A stretch of DNA of 64,000 nt from Verrucomicrobiota bacterium. GTDB taxonomy: Bacteria > Verrucomicrobiota > Verrucomicrobiia > Chthoniobacterales > Chthoniobacteraceae. This document shows, one piece after another, positions 1 to 7,510 of the stretch (the stretch's first letter is position 1; each line of letters opens with the position of its first letter). Both the position numbers and the translations under genes were made by a program. Where the stretch lies: NCBI GenBank assembly GCA_009885995.1, contig VFJQ01000001.1, positions 1 to 64,000 of the forward strand. The letters are read 5' to 3'. Below the pieces are notes generated by a model. The model did no database searches and was not told the DNA's origin. It worked only from the letters and a program-made list of their open reading frames with translations.

Positions 1-8
1 CAGCGAAG

Positions 9-85
9 GTAGGGCGCGGTGTCCCCACCGCGCCGCGCCCCGGATCGCGCGTTCACTGCGGACCGCTGGGGACAGCGGTCCCTAC
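9..85 (-). repeat. REPIN-like element, family A (copy 1)
   Basis: The core is bounded by GTAGGG at the left and CCCTAC at the right, with two internal hairpins. The left one has a GCGCGGTG stem around a TCCC loop, and the right one has a CCGCTG stem around a GGGA loop. The same architecture recurs at 205, 3111, 11851, 43745, 45824 and 53126. A GTAG head followed by a palindrome, present as an inverted pair, matches what is known of REP/REPIN sequences that are mobilised by RAYT-type HUH transposases. No such transposase lies in this window. Confidence 0.75.
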
Positions 86-112
86 CTGAGCCAGCCGTCG
101 CTTGCGAGACCA

Positions 113-215
113 CCCGCGGAGCGCGAAGCCGCCGAGCGCGCGGAGAAGCAGGAGCGGTGAGCCAGGGTAGTGGCTCAGGTTTCCCTGGCGGCCCGGCAGC
201 GAAGGTAGGGCGCGG
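113..215 (-). repeat. Inverted duplicate of the polymerase gene 3' end
   Basis: This 103-bp stretch is the reverse complement of 3177-3279 with two mismatches by eye. It carries a copy of the last 15 codons and the TGA stop of the O-antigen-ligase-like gene that ends at 3232, plus the flanking repeat. The left copy is not part of an intact gene here. It shows that a piece of coding DNA was copied together with the repeat element. Recombination or copying between repeat copies is an inference. Confidence 0.85.
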
Positions 216-318
216 AATCGAAGATGGAGCCGGGGGCGGAGGCGGGCGGCTCAATCCCCACCGCGCCGCGCCCCGGATCGCGCGTTCACTGCGGACCGCT
301 GGGGACAGCGGTCCCTAC
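205..318 (-). repeat. REPIN-like element, family A (copy 2, interrupted)
   Basis: This has the same GTAGGG/CCCTAC boundaries and right-hand hairpin as copy 1. The left hairpin is broken because a 40-base GC-rich purine-rich stretch at about 216-255 replaces the three bases TGT, making the copy 37 bp longer. It lies immediately upstream of the TPR gene that starts at 370, so any promoter of that gene must lie in or next to the element. Confidence 0.7.
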
Positions 319-369
319 CTGAGCCAGCCGCGGCTTGCGGGGCCGCGCAGCTCCACTAGCGTCGGCGCC

Positions 370-2058
370 ATGTTATCGAATCAGGCAAAACGCATCCTCC
401 TCGTGGTTGGCGTCGTGGTAGTCGTGGCTGTGGGTGCCTTCGTGGCGGTGCAGACGGGTCTGTGGACGAAGTGGCGCGTGCATCGCTACGTGAGCCGCGC
501 GGAAGCGCTGGCCCGGAGCGGGGCAGGGGAGGCGGCGCGTGCGGCCGCCATGCGCGCCCTGGCGCTGGATCGCAGTTCGGTCGCCGCCACTCGCGCGCTG
601 CTTTCCGTTCTCCCCGAGCGGAATCTCGAGAGTGTGCTGCTGCTGCGCGTCCGCATCGCGGACCTCGATCCGGGTGATCGCGAGAACATGCGCCAGCTCG
701 CTCAGCTCGCCATCGCCCTCGGGCGGATCGAGATCGCGGAGAAAGTGGAGCGCGATCTCAAGCAGGCCCTGGGTGAAGCGCCGGAGGTGCTGGAGTTGCG
801 CGCACGCATCCCGGCGGCGCGCGGGGATTTCCCTGTGGCGGAGGAGGCAGCGCGCGCGCTGCTGGAGCGGGATCGGGCCAATGTCGTCGGGCGGCTCATC
901 CTCGCGCTGGCGCAGGTCTTTAACGGCACGGCGACCGCGGCGACGGAGCAGGAGCTCACCGCGCTCGCCACGGACAAGTCGGTGCGGCTGGAAGCCTTGC
1001 GCGGGCTGCGCGATGCGGCGTTGCGCCGCAAGGATGAGCCGCGCGCGCTGGAGATGGCGGAAGCGATCATCGCGGAGAAGCGCGCGAATTTCCCGGACTG
1101 GCTGGTGCGCGCGCAACTGGCCGCGCAAGCGCAGCCCGAGCGGGCCGAGGCGCTGCTGGCGGAGCTGACCACGCAGGCCGGGGCCGATCCGCACGCGCTC
1201 GGCCGGATCGCCGTATGGCTGCGCCAGAGCGGACTCGGGGACCGCATCGAGCCGTGGATCGCCGGCAACGAAGCGCTCCGGCGCGATCCCTTCACCGAAA
1301 AACTCATCCGCGCCGAGGCCTACTCCGCGCAGGCGGCGTGGGAGAAGCTCGACGCGCTGGTCGCGGAGGGGAGCTGGCGCGAGTTGGAGTTCCTGCGCCT
1401 GGCCTTGCAAGCGCGCGCGGCGCGGGGCCGGCGCGACGAGGCGGCGTTTGGCAAGGCGTGGCGCGCGGCCACCATCGTCGCGCTGGCGGACGGCAAAACG
1501 ACGCGGCTGCTGGCCGAGGCGGTGCGCACCTGGCCGGAGTGCGGCGTGGAGTATGAGGAGCTGCTCTGGCGCGTCTCCAAGACCGGCCTGCAACACTCGG
1601 CGTGGACGCTCCCGGAATTGTTTCGGCGCGCTGCGGGGCGGAAGGATGCGCGGATGCTGCGACAGGTCAGCGAGGCGATGGCCAAAGCGTATCCGGCGAG
1701 CGAGGCGGCGAAGAACAACTTCGCCTTTTACTCCCTGCTGCTCGGCGCGACCCCGGACCGCGCGCACCGGCTTGCGGAGGAGCTTTACGCCGCGCATCCC
1801 GGCGACGCCACGATCACGTCCACCTACGCGCTCTCGCTGCTGCGTCGCGGGCGGGCGGGCGAGGCGCTGACGGCGCTGGAGAAGCTGCCGGCAGAGGTGC
1901 TGCAACGCGCGGACCTCGCGCTCTATCACGCTCTCGCGCTGGCGGGAACGAAGGCGCCGGAAAAGGCGCAGGCGCGGGTTGCCCAAGTGGTCGCGGCTGA
2001 TTTGCTGCCGGAGGAGCTGGAGCTCCTGCGCGAAGCGGGTCTGCCGCCCAAGCCGTAG
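370..2058 (+). CDS. Membrane-anchored tetratricopeptide-like repeat protein
   Basis: This 562-residue protein has one N-terminal hydrophobic segment (about residues 9-27, rich in V/A) followed by alanine- and leucine-rich helical repeats typical of TPR proteins. It is likely anchored in the inner membrane with the repeats outside. The ATG at 370 was chosen because upstream codons run through repeat DNA. Its C-terminal 350 residues resemble the protein at 5188-7485 (shared segments such as AHRLAEELYAAHP and AKNN), so the two are paralogues that flank the polymerase gene. By context it may be a scaffold for polysaccharide assembly or export. That role is inferred, and no enzyme motif is visible. 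Confidence 0.8.
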   Translation: MLSNQAKRILLVVGVVVVVAVGAFVAVQTGLWTKWRVHRYVSRAEALARSGAGEAARAAAMRALALDRSSVAATRALLSVLPERNLESVLLLRVRIADLDPGDRENMRQLAQLAIALGRIEIAEKVERDLKQALGEAPEVLELRARIPAARGDFPVAEEAARALLERDRANVVGRLILALAQVFNGTATAATEQELTALATDKSVRLEALRGLRDAALRRKDEPRALEMAEAIIAEKRANFPDWLVRAQLAAQAQPERAEALLAELTTQAGADPHALGRIAVWLRQSGLGDRIEPWIAGNEALRRDPFTEKLIRAEAYSAQAAWEKLDALVAEGSWRELEFLRLALQARAARGRRDEAAFGKAWRAATIVALADGKTTRLLAEAVRTWPECGVEYEELLWRVSKTGLQHSAWTLPELFRRAAGRKDARMLRQVSEAMAKAYPASEAAKNNFAFYSLLLGATPDRAHRLAEELYAAHPGDATITSTYALSLLRRGRAGEALTALEKLPAEVLQRADLALYHALALAGTKAPEKAQARVAQVVAADLLPEELELLREAGLPPKP

Positions 2059-2093
2059 CAGGGGTCGTGAGCCTCCGGAGGCGAAAGGAGGGC

Positions 2094-2545
2094 GCCGGAT
2101 CCATGCTTATCCGGTTGGTTGAGCAAAGCAGGCTTGGCAAGAGTTCCGAAAATAGCCCAGCGCTTCAGCGCTGGGATGGAAGTCCGCGCGACGGAGCAAG
2201 TTCCGGCAGGGACGACAGAACGGTTCCATGCTTATCCGGTTGCTTGCCAAAGACCGGCATGGAGAAGGTTCCGAGAATAGCCCAGTGCTTCAGCACTGGG
2301 TAAACAGGTGAGAAAATCGGCAAAGTCCCGAAGGGACGACAGAACGGTGCTTCCGTCCCTGGCCGGACTTTGCGCTCTGCGAGCCGTGGTTCCCAGCGCT
2401 GAATCGCTGGGCTATTTTCAATGCAGCCCAAGTTTAGCTTCGATGTTGGCAAGCTACCGGATAAGCAGGGAACGGTTCTTCCGTCCCTACGGGACTTATC
2501 CCCGGAAAGGCGCACGGTTCCCAGCGCTGCAGCGCTGGGCTATGA
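2094..2545. repeat. Cluster of short palindromic intergenic repeats
   Basis: This non-coding DNA holds four 20-bp perfect or near-perfect palindromes of the form CCCAGxGCT...AGCxCTGGG, at 2156-2175, 2281-2300, 2392-2411 and 2520-2539. Each sits beside copies of GTCCC-GAA-GGGAC (2325-2337) and a TTATCCGGTTG motif. The units are in direct orientation in the first half and inverted in the second. The copy at 2281 has a compensated change (GTG/CAC for GCG/CGC), so the hairpin is conserved rather than the sequence. Similar palindromes are common between genes in Planctomycetes and Verrucomicrobia. Confidence 0.8.
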
Positions 2546-2596
2546 TCACAAGCCCCCCTCCTTCGCCTTCGCTTGGTCAACCAACCGGATACATGG

Positions 2597-3056
2597 TTCC
2601 CCACTTGGCTGGACGGGTTTCGGCTCCGGAAACTGGGACAGCCAAGTCAGGAAGGGTTTTCGGCTCACCGCAAACTGGGGAAGCCAAGTCAGGAAAGGTT
2701 TTCGGCTCACCGGGAAGGCGTTCCCCACTATGCCGGACGACTTTCCGGTCACCGGGAAGACGTTCCCCACTATGCCGGACGAGTTTCCGGTCACCGGGAA
2801 GACGTTCCCCACTATGCCGGACGGGTTTCCGCTCACCGGAAAGACGTTCCCCACTATGCCGGACGGGTTTCCGGTCACCGGGAAGGCGTTCCCCACTATG
2901 CCGGACTGGTTTCCGGTCACCGGGAAGGCGTTCCCCACTATGCCGGACTGGTTTCCGCTCACCGGAAAAGGGTTCCCGACTTTGCCGAACAGGTTTCCGC
3001 TCACCGGAAAAGGGTTCCCGACTTTGCCGGGCGGGCTTCGTTCACCGGAAATCGGC
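2597..3056. repeat. 42-bp tandem repeat array (about 11 units)
   Basis: The segment TTCCCCACTATGCCGGAC recurs with starts at 2721, 2763, 2805, 2847, 2889 and 2931, and in diverged form at 2973 and 3015, an exact 42-bp period. Weaker units extend left to about 2597. Each unit also holds a dyad TTCCGG-TCA-CCGGAA or a close variant. The unit contains no stop codon in any forward frame, so several overlapping open frames exist, which argues against a real protein here. There are no unique spacers, so it is not a CRISPR array. Possible roles are a protein-binding array or simple repeat expansion. Confidence 0.9.
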
Positions 3057-3082
3057 TGCGGACCTGGCACTCCGAGCGTTGG

Positions 3083-3224
3083 TAATGGCTCAGTTTGGCC
3101 GGGGACACAGGTAGGGACCGCTGTCCCCAGCGGTCCGGAGTGAGCGCGCGATCCGGGGCGCGGCGCGGTGGGGACACCGCGCCCTACCTTCGCTGCCGGG
3201 CCGCCAGGGAAATCTGAGCCACTA
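3083..3224 (+). repeat. REPIN-like element, family A (copy 3) with flanking arms
   Basis: The core 3111-3187 has GTAGGG and CCCTAC ends, a hairpin GGACCGCTG-TCCC-CAGCGGTCC and a second hairpin GCGCGGTG-GGGA-CACCGCGC. An imperfect outer inverted repeat (GGCTCAGTTT at 3087, AAATCTGAGCC at 3210) extends the element to about 142 bp. It ends 7 bp from the stop codon of the polymerase gene at 3232. The part 3177-3224 belongs to the segment duplicated at 113-215. Confidence 0.8.
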
Positions 3225-3231
3225 CCCTGGC

Positions 3232-5007
3232 TCACCGCTCCTGCTTCTCAGCGCGCTCGGCGGCTTCGCGCTCCGCGGGCGGCGCAAACTCCAGCCACAT
3301 CCGCCGCAGCTCCGGCCGGCCCTGCGTGAGCGCCAGCAGCTTCGCGCGAGCGCCCGCATCGTTCGGCACTACGCGGAGCATCTCGGCGAAGATCTCCGCA
3401 TCCCGCGGCGACCCCACGCGCAGCAGTGCGTCTTCCCACGCCGGCAGCGCCAGCGCCGGGATGATCTGCGCCCACACACGGCCCTCCTCCTGCGGCACGC
3501 TCACCAAGTGCGGCTCGATCAGGCGCGCCCGGCGAAAATCCGCCAGCGCCGCGAGCACGCGCCCCTCATTGGCCGCCACCAGCGCGCGCACGTAGTAGCC
3601 CTGCCAGCCGAGCGGCGTGCGCGCGACCGCCCGGTTCGCCGCCGCGGCGGCCCCGGCCAGATCCCGCGCATCGGCGAGCCTCCCCGCTTCCGCCACGTCG
3701 TCGTGTCCGCGCGGCCACGCCAGCGCCGCGCCGACGAGCACCAGCCCGATCGCGCGCCAGATCCAGCGCGCCGACGGCAAGGCAAGTGGAGTCGGATCGT
3801 GCCGCGCGAGCGCGAGCACCATCAGCGCGAGCAGCGCCGAGCCCGGCCGGTGCGCCGGCACATCCACGAGCCCGTGCAAAGCCGCGCCGAGCGCCCCCGC
3901 GAGCGCGGCCATGCGCAGCCGGCGCTGCGATCCGCGCACGAGCGGGAATGCGCCGCGCGCGAGCAGGACGAAGATCCCCAATGCCAGCGCCACGCCCAGC
4001 CACGACATCTCCGCCGCCAGCCACAGCCAGTCGCTCTCGGGGTGCCAGACCGATTGCTGGATCACCGAGGCTTCGCGGAAGAGCGGGAAGAGCTGCCGGA
4101 AATTCCCAAGCCCATCGCCGCACCACGGCCCAGCACGGACCATCGCGAGCGTGTCGCTCCATATGAACACGCGAAAGCCGACCTCCGAATCGGCACCACC
4201 GGCAAAGCGGGCCGCCATCGAATGGCTCCCGATCAGCACGCACGCCGCTCCCGCGAGCACCGCTGCTGCGGAGAGCGTCGCGATCTTCCACGAGCGCTGC
4301 TGCCACGCGGCGAGCACTCCCCAGATTCCTGCCGAGCCGAGCAGCAGCAGCACGCCGCCGCGGGAGAAGTTCACCACGAGGGCCGCCGCGATCACCAGCG
4401 CCGCCGCGATCCACGGCACGGCGCGCCACGCCCGCCGCTGCGCCGCATCCGCCGCGCAGCCGAGCGCGAGGATGCCGCCGAGCGCGAGCACGTGGCCGGT
4501 GTGATTGCGGTTCGGGAATGGGCCGAACCCGCGCGCCGAGACCCAGCCGGGCACCTGCCACCCCGCCGCCCACGCCCCGAGCGCCACCGCCGCGATCCCC
4601 GCGATCCCCGCGGCGAGCACACGCATCGTCATGCGGCGCGTCGCAGTGTCCGGCGCGAGCCAGCCGATCCACGCCAGCCCGGCGAAGAGCCAGACGAGCG
4701 CCTCGACCGTGTGCGCCGGCTGTGGCGTGAGAGTCGAGGGCAGGACGACACCGGCTTCGCCAAATCGCACGCGCCATTCCGGCAGGGCGAACCACACAGC
4801 CGGCAGGAACGCCACGCCCGCGAGCGCCAGCCACGCCAGAGCCAGCCACACGAATCCCTTCGCCGGCCGATGCTCCGCCGGCGCGAGGATGAAGAGCACA
4901 CCGAGCGCGCCGAGCACCGCCGCCTGCGCCGCACGCGGCGTCCCGCCGCCCCAGCAGATCGTGCCGAGCACCACAAGCGCAGCGAAGAGCAGTCGGGCGG
5001 CTTTCAA
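3232..5007 (-). CDS. O-antigen ligase / Wzy-like polysaccharide polymerase
   Basis: This 591-residue polytopic membrane protein has about ten hydrophobic segments in its first 430 residues. Segments typical of the O-antigen ligase (Wzy_C) family are visible: GPFPNRNHTGH near residue 165, NFSRGG near 215 and WHPESDWLWLAAE near 320 in the large periplasmic loop. This family joins or polymerises lipid-linked glycans at the periplasmic face of the inner membrane. The last 150 residues are helical and TPR-like, as in some family members. The gene is divergent from the TPR gene at 5188. With the sugar transferase at 7511 it suggests exopolysaccharide synthesis. The substrate is unknown. Confidence 0.85.
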   Translation of the reverse strand: MKAARLLFAALVVLGTICWGGGTPRAAQAAVLGALGVLFILAPAEHRPAKGFVWLALAWLALAGVAFLPAVWFALPEWRVRFGEAGVVLPSTLTPQPAHTVEALVWLFAGLAWIGWLAPDTATRRMTMRVLAAGIAGIAAVALGAWAAGWQVPGWVSARGFGPFPNRNHTGHVLALGGILALGCAADAAQRRAWRAVPWIAAALVIAAALVVNFSRGGVLLLLGSAGIWGVLAAWQQRSWKIATLSAAAVLAGAACVLIGSHSMAARFAGGADSEVGFRVFIWSDTLAMVRAGPWCGDGLGNFRQLFPLFREASVIQQSVWHPESDWLWLAAEMSWLGVALALGIFVLLARGAFPLVRGSQRRLRMAALAGALGAALHGLVDVPAHRPGSALLALMVLALARHDPTPLALPSARWIWRAIGLVLVGAALAWPRGHDDVAEAGRLADARDLAGAAAAANRAVARTPLGWQGYYVRALVAANEGRVLAALADFRRARLIEPHLVSVPQEEGRVWAQIIPALALPAWEDALLRVGSPRDAEIFAEMLRVVPNDAGARAKLLALTQGRPELRRMWLEFAPPAEREAAERAEKQER

Positions 5008-5129
5008 CGTAAAGGCTGGGATTTCCGGGACCGAGTGGCGTCACAGCCACCCGCCGGCAGCATCGCATTCGGGCAGTCCAGTGCGGTGTGGGAAGACATC
5101 GCGGCCAGCCTAGGCCGGCGTTAAGATTG

Positions 5130-5156
5130 CGCGCAACCCTGACTTCTCGTTGCGCG
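5130..5156. other. Hairpin in divergent intergenic region
   Basis: The 8-bp arms CGCGCAAC and GTTGCGCG are separated by 11 bases. They lie in the 180-bp region between the divergent polymerase (start 5007) and TPR (start 5188) genes. It could be an operator or a chance dyad, and there is no T-run to suggest a terminator. Nothing else is recognisable in 5008-5187. Confidence 0.35.
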
Positions 5157-5187
5157 GAGAGGCGAGCACGCGCATTTCTCCGGACTA

Positions 5188-7485
5188 GTGCTGATCTTTC
5201 GCCATCTCGTAATCACCTTGGCCACCATCGCCGCCGCCTCGCGGCTCGATGCTGCCGTGGGCGATTGGAGCATCGTGAACTGGACATGCACCACCACCAC
5301 CGGGAGCAGCGCCACGCCGGCCTTCATTCGCGGGAACGCCGCCGACGTGAGCGCCGCCAGGCACTCCATTCACTTCACGATCACCCCCTCCCAACCGGAC
5401 TCCGGTGCGGACTTCGACCTTTGGGACATCGACCTGGGCATCGTCCGCGGCACTCGCGGCGAGCAGGACGTCATCGAGAATTTTGCCGACGACCTCAGCT
5501 CGTCCGTGGGGGCGCCGATCCCCGGGAAGACGATCCGCGGCATCGAGAGCGACGCTCCGAACCCAGCGGACGCACCCGCCGATCCGGGCACCCTCACCCT
5601 CGCTTCCGTCTCCGTCGAAGGCGCGGCCGCAGCCTCCGACGCGAGCCTCATCTCGGACTCGGTGATTCAGCGCATCGCCCTCTACGGCATCCTCCTCACA
5701 CCCCAGCGCGACGTCTTCCTCGCCGTGGGCATACTGGTCGCGGGTGGTCTCGCGCTCTCTTTCGGATTGCTGGGGCGCTGGCGCCGGCGCGGACGCCGCT
5801 CGTCCCGGCGGTCGAATCGCCGCGTCGCGTTGCGCGTGGCGGTTTCCGGGGTCTGCACGCTGGGGCTGGCGACGCTCCTGGCCTGGCCGGCACTGCGGGA
5901 CTGGCAGTGCCGCCGCTCGCTCGCGGGCGCTGAGCACTTTTTGAAAGCCGGCCGCCCATCCGAAGCGAATCTCCTCGCGCGCCAGGCGCTCACTTTGGGT
6001 CCCGAAGATCCCGCCACGCTGCGGACCATGCTCCGGCTCGCCCGCGACGCGGAGATGCTCGTCTGGCAGCGACGGCTCTGCGACGCGCTGCCCGGCGACA
6101 CCGCGGAACTGCTCACCCTCGCGCGCCTCGCCCTCCGCTTCCGCGAAACGATGGTCGCCGATGCCGCGCTCGCCCGCATCCCCGCCGCCGCGCGGCAGAC
6201 GGCCGCATGGCACGAACTCATGGCCGGCGTCGCCATCCAGCAAGGCCGCGCCGAGGCCGCTGCCGAGCACCTCAGCGAGGCCCTCGCGCTCGATCCCGCC
6301 AATCGAACGCTCGAACTGAATCTCGCCGCCGCCCGCCTGCTCTCCGCCGATGTCGCCGTCGCCGCCGCAGCCCGCGCCGAGACTGAGCGCCTCGCCGCGC
6401 TGCCGGAGTGCCGCCTCATCGCGCTGCGCAATCTCCTCGCCGATGCGCGGCGGCAGGCCTCCGCCGAGCGCGCACGCGCCTTCGCCGAGCAACTCAGCCA
6501 GCTCCCCGAGGCCACCGCGGCCGATCGCCTCAGCCGCCTCGAGGAACTCCGCAAACTCGACGAGCCGCGCTTCCGCGCCGCGCTCGAAATCCTGCGCCGC
6601 GATGCCGCCGGTTCGCCGCCGGTGCTTGCCTCTCTCATCGAGTGGATGAATGCCAGCGGCCTCGCCGACGAGAGCCTCCGCTGGCTCGAGCACATCCCCG
6701 CATCGCTCCGCACCGAGCGCCCGATCGCCCTCGCCGCCGCAGAGACCTACTCCCGCACCAAGCAGTGGGAGGCGCTCAAGCACCACATCGGTGGGCACGA
6801 CTGGGGCAGCGTCGATTTCCTCCGGCCCGCCTTCCGCGCACGCGCGGAAGCCAGGGATCGCCCAAACCCAAAGGGTGCGCCGGTGATCGCAGCTTGGAGC
6901 CAAGCCGTCGCCGCCACGCGCGGCGACACGAACGCGCTCACGATTCTCGCGTGCCTGGCCGAGTCGTGGGATTGGCCCGAGCAAGCCGCGCAGCCGTGGT
7001 GGGTCCTCGCGCGTTTGCCCGCAGGGCAGCGCCCCGCGCTCGCAGCTCTCTTCCGGCACTACCACACGGCCGGCGACGCGGAGGGACTCTACGACGTGAC
7101 CCTCCGCACGCTCGAAATCGAGCCGCTCGATCCCATCGCAAAAAACAACCGCGCCTCGCTGGCGCTGATCCTGGGCCGCGACAGCCCCGAAGCGCACCGC
7201 CTCGCTGCCGAGCTCTACGCGGCGCATCCCGCACGAGCGGACATCGTGTCCACGCGTGCCTTTTCCCTCCTGCTCCAGGACGAGGCCACCGATGCGGCAC
7301 GCCTCATCGACACCCTCCCGCGCGAGGCTCGCGACGAACCCTCCGTCGCCTTCTACCGCGCGGTGATCCTCGCCGAGCGCGGCCGCCTCGACGAAGCGTA
7401 TCCGGTCCTCAAGGCCGCCCAGACGGGCGCCGGCTTCCTCACCGCCGAGCGCGCCCTCGCGAGCCACATCCTCGGCGGGAAGTGA
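5188..7485 (+). CDS. Secreted/membrane TPR-like protein, paralogue of the 370-2058 product
   Basis: The protein has 765 residues from a GTG start. It has an N-terminal signal-like segment (residues 2-22), then an unrecognised extracytoplasmic domain of about 150 residues. Next comes a hydrophobic segment (about 172-192) followed by an Arg-rich stretch (GRWRRRGRRSSRR), a second hydrophobic segment (about 212-232), and a long alanine-rich helical-repeat region to the end. The repeat region shares AHRLAAELYAAHP and AKNN motifs with the protein at 370-2058. The start is uncertain because no clear ribosome-binding site precedes it. The context of polymerase and sugar transferase suggests a role in polysaccharide assembly, which is an inference. 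Confidence 0.75.
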   Translation: MLIFRHLVITLATIAAASRLDAAVGDWSIVNWTCTTTTGSSATPAFIRGNAADVSAARHSIHFTITPSQPDSGADFDLWDIDLGIVRGTRGEQDVIENFADDLSSSVGAPIPGKTIRGIESDAPNPADAPADPGTLTLASVSVEGAAAASDASLISDSVIQRIALYGILLTPQRDVFLAVGILVAGGLALSFGLLGRWRRRGRRSSRRSNRRVALRVAVSGVCTLGLATLLAWPALRDWQCRRSLAGAEHFLKAGRPSEANLLARQALTLGPEDPATLRTMLRLARDAEMLVWQRRLCDALPGDTAELLTLARLALRFRETMVADAALARIPAAARQTAAWHELMAGVAIQQGRAEAAAEHLSEALALDPANRTLELNLAAARLLSADVAVAAAARAETERLAALPECRLIALRNLLADARRQASAERARAFAEQLSQLPEATAADRLSRLEELRKLDEPRFRAALEILRRDAAGSPPVLASLIEWMNASGLADESLRWLEHIPASLRTERPIALAAAETYSRTKQWEALKHHIGGHDWGSVDFLRPAFRARAEARDRPNPKGAPVIAAWSQAVAATRGDTNALTILACLAESWDWPEQAAQPWWVLARLPAGQRPALAALFRHYHTAGDAEGLYDVTLRTLEIEPLDPIAKNNRASLALILGRDSPEAHRLAAELYAAHPARADIVSTRAFSLLLQDEATDAARLIDTLPREARDEPSVAFYRAVILAERGRLDEAYPVLKAAQTGAGFLTAERALASHILGGK

Positions 7486-7510
7486 TCCTGACGCCGCCCG
7501 TGGTGCTGCG

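Noticed and set aside
373..1986. Antisense 537-codon frame opposite the first TPR gene
   Set aside because: Arg/Gln-rich shadow translation with no domain. The plus-strand gene has a membrane anchor and a paralogue.
2597..3056. CRISPR array
   Set aside because: The period is constant with no unique spacers, and no cas genes are present.
2308..3143. Open reading frames of 170-268 codons in all three forward frames, and one in reverse to 3235, across the 42-bp array
   Set aside because: A stop-free unit whose length is a multiple of three opens every frame at once. The frames have no start context or recognisable domain, and they run into palindromic repeats.
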